From Maribacter polysaccharolyticus (lineage in GTDB: Bacteria > Bacteroidota > Bacteroidia > Flavobacteriales > Flavobacteriaceae), in NCBI RefSeq assembly GCF_028882255.1, contig NZ_JARBUY010000004.1:134228-198227 (forward strand): a stretch of 64,000 nucleotides of DNA, written 5' to 3'. Within the stretch, counting starts at the first letter, position 1. Every line of letters begins with the position of its first letter. The translations under genes and the position numbers were made by a program. Of this stretch, positions 9,019 to 16,871 are shown piece by piece. The notes below the pieces were generated by a model that ran no database searches, had not been told where the DNA came from, and saw nothing but the letters and a program-made list of their open reading frames with translations.

Positions 9019-10425
9019 TTAAAAATTGAAATATTCCTTTGCATTGTGATATGAGATATCCTGGATAAGTTTCCCCACCCATTCCATATCATTCGGTAAT
9101 TGCCCATTTTGGATTTCGCTCCCAAAAAGATTGCATAAAATACGTCTAAAATATTCATGTCTCGGAAAAGAGAGGAAGCTTCTGGAATCGGTGAGCATAC
9201 CTATGAAACAGCTTATCAAACCCATATTTGAAAGGGTGTTCATCTGTTTGGTCATCCCGTCTTTTTGATCTAAAAACCACCAGCCGGATCCAAATTGCAC
9301 TTTCCCTTTTATGCTTCCATCGTTGAAATTACCGATCATACTCGCCATTACTTCATTATCGGCGGGATTTAGATTATAGATAATGGTCTTTACCAATTTA
9401 TCCTTACTGTCCAATGCATTCAAAAATGCCGATAATTTTTGCGCTTGTGGAAAGTCCCCAATAGAATCCCATCCGGTGTCAGGGCCAAGAAGACTATGCA
9501 TACGGGCATTGTTGTTCCTTAAAGCGCCTAAATGGAATTGCTGTACCCACCCGTAATCATGATAGGTCTCTGAAAGGAACAATAAAACCGCACTTTGGAA
9601 TTTTGAAGTTTCCATCCCGGAAAGTTCCTTACCACTTCTTTTTTTCTTGAAAATGGCTTGCACTTCAGCTTCCGTAAAGGACTCAAAGTACATTTTATCC
9701 AATCCGTGGTCACAAAGCTTACACCCATTTTCATCAAAATAGGCTATTCGTTTGGCCAAGGCATCACACAAATCACCATAGGTATCGATCTCCTGCCCAA
9801 CGGCAATTCCTAAAGCATCCATATAATCGTTATATCCTTCATGGGAAATAAAAATAGCCTTATCGGGCCTAAAGGCCGTACTCACCTTAAAATCCAGGTT
9901 CTTTTTCGCTATTTCCTGATGATGTACCAAAGTATCGATGGGATCTTCCGTGGTACAAACGACCTCAACATTGGCTTTACGCAACAAGTTTCGACAACTA
10001 TATGCCGAAGAACCTAATTTTTCCGCTGTTTCCGAATAGATCCTCTCGGCTGAATTGTCGTTCAAAAGCTCATGGATATCGAAATATCGCGCCAATTCCA
10101 AATGCGTCCAATGATATAAAGGATTACGCATGGTATAGGGCACCGTTTTGGCCCAATGGATGAATTTATCCTTATCGGACCCTTCTCCCGTAATGAATTT
10201 TTCCTTTATGCCCAGTGTTCGCATGGCCCGCCATTTATAATGGTCCCCATTGATCCACACCTTGGTCATATTGCCAAAGATCCTATCTTCGGAAATTTCG
10301 TTTGGTGGGAGGTGATTGTGATAATCTATTATCGGCTGGTCCTTGGCATAGGTATGATAGAGTTCCTGAGCATATTTATTTTCCAACAGAAAATCGTCAT
10401 TGATAAATGTTTTGGTTGAAGCCAT
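9019..10425 (-). CDS. uxaC: Glucuronate/galacturonate isomerase
   Basis: A 468-residue uronate isomerase of the amidohydrolase-like fold, the usual length. It converts D-glucuronate to D-fructuronate and D-galacturonate to D-tagaturonate. The metal-site motif DYHNHL (H36, H38) stands near the N terminus, and the HTHLELARYF and GPDTGWDSIGD segments are typical of UxaC. It lies between kduI (148 bases upstream) and kdgK. The oxidoreductase and dehydratase that would link it to KDG (UxuB/UxuA or UxaB/UxaA) are not in the window. Confidence 0.94.
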   Translation of the reverse strand: MASTKTFINDDFLLENKYAQELYHTYAKDQPIIDYHNHLPPNEISEDRIFGNMTKVWINGDHYKWRAMRTLGIKEKFITGEGSDKDKFIHWAKTVPYTMRNPLYHWTHLELARYFDIHELLNDNSAERIYSETAEKLGSSAYSCRNLLRKANVEVVCTTEDPIDTLVHHQEIAKKNLDFKVSTAFRPDKAIFISHEGYNDYMDALGIAVGQEIDTYGDLCDALAKRIAYFDENGCKLCDHGLDKMYFESFTEAEVQAIFKKKRSGKELSGMETSKFQSAVLLFLSETYHDYGWVQQFHLGALRNNNARMHSLLGPDTGWDSIGDFPQAQKLSAFLNALDSKDKLVKTIIYNLNPADNEVMASMIGNFNDGSIKGKVQFGSGWWFLDQKDGMTKQMNTLSNMGLISCFIGMLTDSRSFLSFPRHEYFRRILCNLFGSEIQNGQLPNDMEWVGKLIQDISYHNAKEYFNF

Positions 10426-10573
10426 ATCTATTTTTTATTCCTTGTCTGCCAATGGTTCTAAAGCTGCTGAATATTGCGGCCATGACATTGGCCCTAATAC
10501 TGTATTTGGCCCATTTTGGGACCATGATTTTCGCACACACTTTTTAGCCCGACAAACTATCCATTTTATGTTT

Positions 10574-11410
10574 TTATTTTAACTCGTTAGGTGCACAAAC
10601 ATCCATGTCCCCATAGTCCAAATTCTCTCCGGCCATGCCCCATACAAATGAATAGCAACAGGTTCCCGACCCCGAATGTATAGACCATTCCGGTGAAAGG
10701 ACCGCCTGATTGTTCTCCATGAAAATATGCCTGGTATGCTGAGGCTCACCCATAAAATGACTTATGGTCTGCCCCTCTTCCAAATCAAAATAGAAATAGG
10801 CCTCCATACGTCTATTGTGCGTATGGGCCGGCATCGTATTCCATACATTGCCCGGCAAAAGTTCGGTAAGCCCCATTTGCAATTGGCAAGTTTCCACAAT
10901 GCTATTCACGATAAGTTTGTTCAACACTCTTTTGTTGGCATATTTTTCATCGCCCAACTGTACCACCTCTGCTTCGCCAGCACCGACTTTTTTGGTCGGA
11001 AAACTTTTATGTGCCGGGGCTGAGTTAATATAAAACAGCGGCCGATCTTCCCCTTCACTTGAAAAAACGACCTCCTTCGATCCCTGCCCGACATACAAAG
11101 CTTCTTTTTTATTGAGCTCGTATACCTTACCGTCGACCGTTACCTTTCCTTTATCCCCTACATTCACTATTCCCAATTCCCGTCTGTCCAAAAAATTCTT
11201 GGACTTTAGGTATGGTATGGTCTCCAACTTTAAATCTTCACCCACCGGCATAACACCGCCAACAATGTAACGATCGTACATTGAGTAGGTCAATCGTATC
11301 TGGTTTTCGACAAAAAGGGTATCGATCAAAAACTCTTTACGTAATTCCTCCGTCCCATATTTTCTGGCATCAATGGGATTCGCAGCATATCTAAATTCGT
11401 GTTTTGTCAT
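10574..11410 (-). CDS. kduI: 5-keto-4-deoxyuronate isomerase (DKI isomerase)
   Basis: A 278-residue cupin-fold enzyme, the same length as the E. coli protein. It isomerises 4-deoxy-L-threo-5-hexosulose uronate, the product of polyuronide lyases, to 3-deoxy-D-glycero-2,5-hexodiulosonate. Family landmarks are MPAHTHNRRMEAYFYFDL with metal-binding His and Glu residues, and the ending WGMAGENLDYGDMD. The frame is open to 11482, but the 24 extra N-terminal residues are not in the family and lie across the promoter and operator (11422-11468). The start is therefore the ATG at 11410 (MTKHEFRYAANP). It is the first gene of the repressed run. The next enzyme, KduD, is not in the window. Confidence 0.93.
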   Translation of the reverse strand: MTKHEFRYAANPIDARKYGTEELRKEFLIDTLFVENQIRLTYSMYDRYIVGGVMPVGEDLKLETIPYLKSKNFLDRRELGIVNVGDKGKVTVDGKVYELNKKEALYVGQGSKEVVFSSEGEDRPLFYINSAPAHKSFPTKKVGAGEAEVVQLGDEKYANKRVLNKLIVNSIVETCQLQMGLTELLPGNVWNTMPAHTHNRRMEAYFYFDLEEGQTISHFMGEPQHTRHIFMENNQAVLSPEWSIHSGSGTCCYSFVWGMAGENLDYGDMDVCAPNELK

Positions 11411-11421
11411 CCTATAAACAT

Positions 11422-11441
11422 TTGCGCAATCGATTACACAA
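11422..11441. promoter_or_regulatory. LacI-family operator at the kduI promoter
   Basis: The plus strand reads TTGCGCAATCGATTACACAA. Its reverse complement, TTGTGTAATCGATTGCGCAA, matches the operator before the LacI gene at 17 of 20 positions. It overlaps the end of the kduI -7 element and covers the expected transcription start, an arrangement that blocks initiation. It lies 11 bases upstream of the kduI start codon. Confidence 0.8.
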
Positions 11442-11468
11442 ATATACTGGATTTTTAATAATACCCAA
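11439..11468 (-). promoter_or_regulatory. Bacteroidota-type promoter of the kduI-uxaC-kdgK-eda-exuT run
   Basis: On the minus strand TTG (11466-11468) is followed after exactly 19 bases by TATATTTG (11439-11446), a full match to TAnnTTTG. Transcription would begin near 11432, inside the operator. This also shows that codons before 11410 are not the real start of kduI. Confidence 0.75.
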
Positions 11469-11823
11469 GAAATTAGCGGCAATTCTTTATTGAAATCTAA
11501 ATTTTATACTCCCTATATTATTTGATTCTTATTTAATCCCAAAGATTTCAAGAATCGCCGATTCCATATCCAATAGTTGAAAACTCGGGATATCCCGTTT
11601 CCACAGTGTCCTATCCACTTCCACTATCGCGCATATACGCTACAGGCACGCGTCGTGATCCCATTTGCAAACCCCACATGATTTGCCAATAAAAATATAA
11701 GCAGGAGAACTTTTTTAGCAGACTTATCTTAGGGGCTCCCCTCCCCGCGGAACAAGGCCGCACAATACATCTTTAGCTGGCGGGGCTAGGTACGGCAATA
11801 GGGAAATCATAAAACCAACCTTT
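11469..11823. other. Non-coding stretch between the kduI promoter and the response regulator terminator
   Basis: About 355 bases without a credible frame on either strand. It includes AT-rich DNA next to the kduI promoter and a GC-rich patch near 11735-11760 with short G and C runs but no long stem. No RNA gene or operator copy was recognised. Confidence 0.45.
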
Positions 11824-11864
11824 AAAAAAAAAACGCTTTCAAAACCCATAAGGTTATGAAAGCG
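11824..11864 (-). terminator. Rho-independent terminator of the response regulator gene
   Basis: CGCTTTCA (11834-11841) pairs with TGAAAGCG (11857-11864), with an inner AACC/GGTT stem around the loop CATAA. The plus-strand run of ten A (11824-11833) is a U tract in the minus-strand transcript. It lies 48 bases past the stop of the gene at 11913. Confidence 0.88.
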
Positions 11865-11912
11865 CAATTATTACAAAGGGTTCGTCATTCATCTACATGG
11901 CAACCGAATACC

Positions 11913-12533
11913 TTACAATTGTCGTAATTTGACCAAAGCCTCCGATTTGGAATTCACATTCAGTTTCAAATAAATATTTTGGATATGAAAATTAATGGTA
12001 CTCGTAGTGACGAACAATTTTTCAGCTATCATTTTATAGGTTGCCCCTTTACACAAATAGTCGATAATTTGATTCTCCCTATTTGAAAAACGTTGATATG
12101 ATATTCCGTTTAAGTTCGATATGATGTTTTGAACAATGTCGTTGCTCATGGCGGCGCCCTCATATTTGATCGAGTTCAAGGCCGTATGAAGGCGATATTT
12201 GGTCAATGGTTTGGTAAGATACCCATTGGCGCCATTTTTAAAGGCTTTTTTCACAAGTTCAAAATCAGAACATTCACTGATCATGATAATCTTTACCTGG
12301 GAATCCTTTTTTCGAAACTCCCTGATGGTTTCCATACCATCTTCTTGCCATAATTGGGTCTCACACAATACAATATCGGGCATGATTTCCGCATAGTCCG
12401 ACATGACCTCTTTTACGGAATCGTAAAGGCCTACAAGGGCATAATCCCTATAGGTCTCAAAATAAAAACGATATCCACGATGAAGTTCCCTATCATTGTC
12501 GACAATGATAATTTTTAACGTTGTTGTTTTCAT
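11913..12533 (-). CDS. LuxR/NarL-type response regulator with Glu at the phospho-acceptor site
   Basis: The protein has 206 residues: a receiver domain (about 6-120) and a C-terminal GerE/LuxR helix-turn-helix (about 140-204, with RENQIIDYLCKGATYKMIAE and TTSTINFHIQNIY). Aligned with NarL, the segment PDIVLCETQLWQEDGMETI places Glu58 exactly where the phosphorylated Asp belongs, and the usual MPG is LWQ. The acidic residues D12/D14, Ser86 and the conserved K108 (LTKP) remain. It may act without phosphorylation, with Glu mimicking the active state (inference). The frame is open to 12635, but the ATG at 12533 (MKTTTLKIIIVDND) gives the normal domain start. No partner kinase is adjacent. Its nearest upstream genes are a PorP/SprF-SPOR protein and a PD40 protein. 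Confidence 0.85.
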   Translation of the reverse strand: MKTTTLKIIIVDNDRELHRGYRFYFETYRDYALVGLYDSVKEVMSDYAEIMPDIVLCETQLWQEDGMETIREFRKKDSQVKIIMISECSDFELVKKAFKNGANGYLTKPLTKYRLHTALNSIKYEGAAMSNDIVQNIISNLNGISYQRFSNRENQIIDYLCKGATYKMIAEKLFVTTSTINFHIQNIYLKLNVNSKSEALVKLRQL

Positions 12534-13136
12534 AATTCGGGGGGTAATTTTGTTACATATATTATTGTTTTCTAAATTCTGATTTCCTTGAATTCGGGCA
12601 CCCCCATAACCATTGGTGATGCTACGTATGGGCACAAAACAAGACAGTAGGGTCCTTCCTGGCTATTGGAAATAACCAGTGAAATGTCCTAAAAAGGAAT
12701 ATGTTGGAATAGTCTGGGAACAGGAAATAAAGGGAAATCCTTTCAACCCATCGAATCCATCCTTGTCTTTGCGAATAATTTAGCTGCGCCCTATAACCTG
12801 CCTGAACGGATGGTTAGGGTTTCGATAAGATTCGAACCGGTTTTCTTGAGAACGAAAACCGCTCATCGATGGCCATTGCGGGATTTTTACTGATTGGCAC
12901 AACAGGATGTGCCCTCCTTTTTGTAAGTACTGTAGGTTTGGGTAAGCTTCCATTTCTTGGGGGGATTTGGAGGTTAATATTCGGTTGATATTGTTATACA
13001 ATAATAGCCAAAATTGTAAAACCCCAATAATTTTTGTGGGGGTTTTCGTTCAAATGCACGGCGCAAAAAGGTGTAATCAATAATCTTCAATGATAATGGC
13101 CAAAAAATCAGAATACCTCAAAATATATTATTCCAA
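12534..13136. other. Non-coding stretch upstream of the response regulator
   Basis: Part of a 945-base gap between the response regulator and the PorP-type gene. It contains a small hairpin, CGGTTTTC (12838-12845) pairing with GAAAACCG (12854-12861), and the terminator-like hairpin listed at 13018. A 73-codon minus-strand frame at 12780-13001 has no recognisable family and an unconvincing composition. No clear promoter for the response regulator was found close to 12533. Confidence 0.45.
13018..13046. terminator. Terminator-like hairpin downstream of the repeat array
   Basis: AAAACCCC (13018-13025) pairs with GGGGTTTT (13039-13046) around an AT-rich 13-base loop. It lies beyond the three repeats, and could end minus-strand transcripts coming from the PorP-type gene through the repeat array, or plus-strand transcripts. 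Confidence 0.55.
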
Positions 13137-13390
13137 TTGAAAAGGAGGGGAGTAAACTATCCCCCCGGATACCCCTCCTTATTTCAACCCAATCAGAAAA
13201 TCTTTGCTTAACAAACAATATGGGAAAAATTGAAAAGGAGGGAATGAATGTTATCCCCCCGGATACCCCTCCTTTTTTCAACCCAATCAGAAAATCTTTA
13301 CGCAATAAACGATATGGGGAAAATTGAAAAGGAGGGAATGAATGCTATCCCCCCGGATACCCCTCCTTTTTTCAACCCAATCAGAAAATC
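13137..13390. repeat. Three tandem copies of a 93-94 bp hairpin-forming repeat
   Basis: Copies begin at 13137, 13230 and 13324, each opening TTGAAAAGGAGGG and closing CAACCCAATCAGAAAATC, a conserved core of about 67 bases. The linkers between cores are also related (AACAATATGGGAAAAA and AACGATATGGGGAAAA). In each core TTGAAAAGGAGGG can pair with CCCTCCTTTTTTCAA, with a small inner hairpin TATCC-CCCC-GGATA, so each copy folds into a long stem with a side stem. The differences between copies are a few bases and tend to sit in loops. They lie just downstream of the PorP-type gene on its strand. The class of repeat is unknown to me. Confidence 0.85.
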
Positions 13391-13478
13391 ATCACATTGT
13401 TGTTGTATTTTTTATTATCACATAAGGTATTTATAAATGCCTTTAAGGTTCTCTATCCCGAGTATGACTTTAGGACAC

Positions 13479-15158
13479 CTAGTCATTATATAGGTTTGCG
13501 GCGGTTGCTGAACTGTTTTGGACCTGCATGATCCATTTTTCATCGTTATATTCACCTTCAAAGTTTGAAACAATCGCTGTTTGGGCATCTTTTTTGTAAT
13601 TATAATCGGCCAAATAAACATAATAAAGTCCGTTCGATTTATTATAGAATTGCTTCGCATCCAATCCTTGGTGTTTAAGCTTGTCCACAAAAGCACTCAT
13701 ATACCTTTTATTTTTGTAAACATTGACGATGACATAATAACCGGAGTCGACCCCTATGATATCCGATTGTCCCAAAACCTTTATGGGCAGCTTAACATAA
13801 TCCATACGCTCCTGATCATTCATCGTTTTGGATGCCCCTTCTTTTTTATCATTGGCAGCTACCATGGTTCGGCCACCGTTCGCGAATTCATCCCCATTTG
13901 ATTTTACATTCTTCTTCAGGTCATTGCGCAATACCCGGACAATGGTCTCAAATCGCCTTTCAAATTCATTATTACGGGCCTTTTCCAGGGAATCTTGTCT
14001 TAAAATAAGTTCATCCAATATCAAACGGTTTTGATAAGCAAGGTCATCCCTATCCACATCCCCGGTAATTTTAGGTGCTACGGGGTGTGTTTTCTTTTTC
14101 GCTTTATTTTGCTGATTTTCTTCCTTTAAGGCCAGTATCTGCTCTTCATAATTCCTTACAATACGGTCTATCCTATCATCTACCGATGTATCCGCATTTC
14201 CCCTTTTATTTTCATCGCTATCCTTAAAGGTATAGGCCAAGGTCACCTCATGGTTGAAACCGAGATCGGCATCTTCCTGATTTATATCCTTTTCCATTAA
14301 ATAACCGATAGACATTTTTTTATTGATATTGAAACCTAGCCCCATTGATAATCCGTATACATCATCCAAAGAAGTCTGAAACCACCCGTAATTCGGCATA
14401 TCCAACAATAGGGAACCCAAATAAGAAACGGAATCATCCTCATTTCGGCCAACTTGGACCATTGGCATTAAACGGGCATTTTTGAACAAGCCCCTATTTG
14501 TACCAAAAGCGTGGGTATATTGTACCGAAGCTTTTATACTCTTGTCGTTCAACTGGGTAATAAACTCATTTGTTGTTTGATTGAATTTGAACAAATCCTC
14601 GGCGTACAATCCAAAATCAAAACTTCCAACAGAAAGGGTAACCCCTGGTTGAATGGCGATCTTACTCTCTTTGCCAGCTTCCAGAACCTCGGGGTCATCC
14701 TCATTGGTAACGATCCTGTTTTGATCAAGTCCTTCATTGTAATACGAAATGTTCGTGCCGAAGGTAAGTTTACTTTTAGTGCCCAAGCGTACGGCAGTGG
14801 CGTAGTTTGCGTTAAAACCGAATTCCTGTACGACTCCCTCCCATTGACTATATACGCTAATACCCAAGGCAGTGTTCTTATTCAACTTGTTACTGAACCC
14901 CACGAAATAGTTCTGGCTATTATCTGCATAAGTGGCATATTGGTTCCTGTGCAAAATATTCAGGTACGATTTGTTCTCCCGAACCAACGAAAATGTCGGA
15001 TTGATCAAAAACCGGTTAAAGAACAATTGATTGTGGTATGCACTTCGGGAACTAAGGCCCGAAGTTTCTTCCTGTGCGAATGAGGCAAAGACACTAAACA
15101 TAATACAAATTACCATCAGCAATCTTGTCCCCTCTTTTTGTGTAGTTTTGTAACTCAT
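13479..15158 (-). CDS. PorP/SprF-family outer-membrane protein fused to a SPOR-like domain
   Basis: This 559-residue protein begins with a signal peptide (hydrophobic core LLMVICIMFSVFASFAQ). Residues of about 30-320 form a type IX secretion PorP/SprF-like beta-barrel, with the typical early segment YHNQLFFNRFLINPTFS. A charged, probably coiled-coil linker follows at about 330-430 (IVRNYEEQILALKEENQQN and similar). The C terminus, about 480-550, looks like a SPOR domain: YYVIVNVYKNKRYMSAFVDK, then GLYYVYLADYNYKKDA. PorP/SprF proteins help export or anchor T9SS surface proteins; SPOR domains bind denuded peptidoglycan, so this may join the outer-membrane barrel to the wall (inference). It lies 156 bases after the PD40 gene. 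No large adhesin gene is adjacent. Confidence 0.82.
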   Translation of the reverse strand: MSYKTTQKEGTRLLMVICIMFSVFASFAQEETSGLSSRSAYHNQLFFNRFLINPTFSLVRENKSYLNILHRNQYATYADNSQNYFVGFSNKLNKNTALGISVYSQWEGVVQEFGFNANYATAVRLGTKSKLTFGTNISYYNEGLDQNRIVTNEDDPEVLEAGKESKIAIQPGVTLSVGSFDFGLYAEDLFKFNQTTNEFITQLNDKSIKASVQYTHAFGTNRGLFKNARLMPMVQVGRNEDDSVSYLGSLLLDMPNYGWFQTSLDDVYGLSMGLGFNINKKMSIGYLMEKDINQEDADLGFNHEVTLAYTFKDSDENKRGNADTSVDDRIDRIVRNYEEQILALKEENQQNKAKKKTHPVAPKITGDVDRDDLAYQNRLILDELILRQDSLEKARNNEFERRFETIVRVLRNDLKKNVKSNGDEFANGGRTMVAANDKKEGASKTMNDQERMDYVKLPIKVLGQSDIIGVDSGYYVIVNVYKNKRYMSAFVDKLKHQGLDAKQFYNKSNGLYYVYLADYNYKKDAQTAIVSNFEGEYNDEKWIMQVQNSSATAANLYND

Positions 15159-15314
15159 CTTTGCGAAATTTTATATGATACTTTGGAGCTCCTTTTTTCA
15201 ATACCATTACGTTCTACTTGGTATTAAAACCCTCTATGGCGCTTCGTTCAAATAATCCTGTTATATTTTTAAGATTTCATTCGTGATCTACCAATGCAAA
15301 TACGCTTTCACCTA

Positions 15315-16535
15315 TCACTCATCTTCAAAAACCGATGAACTATAGTCCATTTTAGCGTCATTGTTTATGGCCTGTAAGACATTGTATGCGGTATTCTCTT
15401 CAGGTATATAAGGCCCTGGCTGATCATATGAAAATGCGACTTGATGTAAATCACCTTCGTTATGGCCTCTACTGGAGACAATATAAGCCATGCTTTTTTC
15501 GGGCATAAACCGTATTGCGTAATCATCTTCACGGCTATTGAGGGTATCCCCTAAATTAACTGCGAGCCCCACACTGGCGTCATTAACCTGTGTCATATAA
15601 ACATCCAATCCGCCCAAGCCTTTACGTCCGTTCGACGCAAAAAACAGCGTGTTTCCTCCTATGATTTTAGGATACATCTCATTTTTCTTGGTATTCACCT
15701 TGCCTCCCAAATTCTTTGCTACCCCCAAAGAACCGTCCTCACCGATGTCAGCGACATAAATATCATAATTACCATAGCTACCGGGCATATCCGATGTAAA
15801 GAACAATCGTTTACCATCATAAGAAACCGCGGGGTGCAATGCGGAATAATATTTTGGACATAAGGATACTTCCCTTATATTCCCCCATTTACCATTTTTT
15901 TTCTCGGCCTTATAGATCTTATGCACCATTTCCTTTTTTGAGAACAGACCAATAGGAGGTTTTACATAAACCGACTTACTGAAATATGCCGTATTTCCAT
16001 CGGCCGTAAGGGAAACCGGGGCGTTGTAGCCATTTTCCCCTTTAAGCTCCTTATCATAATCCCCCAACAATTTTTGCTCAAATTCAAATGGGGAATCCAA
16101 AGGTTTGAATTTACGGTTGTAGGACTTTTTTGGTTTGTCGACCCCGTAATCGGCCTTTATGCTCGCAAGCCAATCTTCCTCGTCCATAGACACCACAGAC
16201 CCTGAACCGGCTGTTTTTACCAGTGCGTAGTCATATCGCTTTTGGAATCCTTCACTCAAGTCATCCGCAGCACTAACCGCTTTTAATCTCTCGTACCAAA
16301 AAAGCGCCGTCTCGAAATTCTCAGCTAAAAAATGGGCATTACCAAGGTCCTGAAAAATTGCTTTTTCCTCGTACCCGAGTTTCCTCAACTCCAAATAATC
16401 CTTAACACGTTTATTTTTGACGTAACTATCGGAAATTCCTTCTTTAGGGCTACTCAGCTGTTGTGCATTCAACGGACAACAGAACAGTGAAATAATCAGG
16501 GCAAATGCCACGCTGTAGGTTATAGTATTTTTCAT
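15315..16535 (-). CDS. Secreted PD40 (WD40-like beta-propeller) protein, PorE-like without OmpA domain
   Basis: The 406-residue protein has a signal peptide (MKNTITYSVAFALIISLFCC then NAQQ). A TPR-like helical region covers about 35-100 (GNAHFLAENFETALFWYERL). A PD40 propeller follows, with repeats such as SYDGKRLFFTSDMPGSYGNYDIYVADI, shown here by the FFTSD, LFFASNG and YIVSSR strands. T9SS proteins of the PorE type combine TPR, PD40 and OmpA parts, but this one ends without an OmpA-like domain. I chose the ATG at 16535 over the frame opening at 16583 because it starts the signal peptide. It is probably co-transcribed with the PorP-SPOR gene and may form a periplasmic partner for it (inference). 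Confidence 0.82.
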   Translation of the reverse strand: MKNTITYSVAFALIISLFCCPLNAQQLSSPKEGISDSYVKNKRVKDYLELRKLGYEEKAIFQDLGNAHFLAENFETALFWYERLKAVSAADDLSEGFQKRYDYALVKTAGSGSVVSMDEEDWLASIKADYGVDKPKKSYNRKFKPLDSPFEFEQKLLGDYDKELKGENGYNAPVSLTADGNTAYFSKSVYVKPPIGLFSKKEMVHKIYKAEKKNGKWGNIREVSLCPKYYSALHPAVSYDGKRLFFTSDMPGSYGNYDIYVADIGEDGSLGVAKNLGGKVNTKKNEMYPKIIGGNTLFFASNGRKGLGGLDVYMTQVNDASVGLAVNLGDTLNSREDDYAIRFMPEKSMAYIVSSRGHNEGDLHQVAFSYDQPGPYIPEENTAYNVLQAINNDAKMDYSSSVFEDE

Positions 16536-16871
16536 AGTGATAAGATATTGGGTTCTTATGGGTTCAAAGTTCACCAATAACAACTCACCTTGTACTAGTA
16601 ATAATTCACAGGTTTTGGCATTTCAGGTCCTAAATGTGGTAATTCAACGATTTTTTTGGACTGGTTGACAGGATTTTTTGCTTTTCTAAAAAACAGATGA
16701 TACCAATCGTCGATCTGTAGCCCCTACCTATTCTCCTCTACATAGCGCTACGGAAGCATGACCCAAGGGGTATTTAATATGATTTTCCAATGATAAATGG
16801 CTATGGTCCCTACCCACAAAATCGGTAATTCACGAATACCCCAGGGAACCTGATCAAGAAACAATCTTCTT
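16536..16871. other. Non-coding spacer between CPXCG gene and PD40 gene
   Basis: These 336 bases separate the end of the efflux operon from the PD40 gene, both on the minus strand. The promoter of the PD40 gene must be here, but I found no full TAnnTTTG match near 16535. No terminator with a U tract was found after the CPXCG gene, and no RNA gene was recognised. Confidence 0.45.

Noticed and set aside
10397..10525. A 42-codon minus-strand frame between kduI and uxaC, considered as a remnant of a missing dehydrogenase gene
   Set aside because: It overlaps the uxaC start in another frame, has a stop a few codons upstream and no family motif; the likeness to a dehydrogenase tail was too vague to support.
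12780..13001. A 73-codon minus-strand frame in the gap between the response regulator and the repeat array
   Set aside because: No recognisable domain, no signal peptide, low-quality composition, and no promoter or start context. Likely chance.
13137..13390. Possible CRISPR array, because of regular direct repeats
   Set aside because: The repeat core (about 67 bp) is too long, the spacers (about 26 bp) are related to each other, there are only three copies and no cas genes are near.
13108..13436. Short frames on both strands across the repeats, which look conserved because the repeat unit recurs
   Set aside because: The similarity follows from tandem DNA repetition; the frames break between copies and the stems explain the conservation better than coding.
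14511..15083. Long plus-strand frame of 190 codons opposite the PorP-SPOR gene
   Set aside because: It is antisense to a gene with signal peptide and domain support, and its translation has no domain; treated as a shadow frame.
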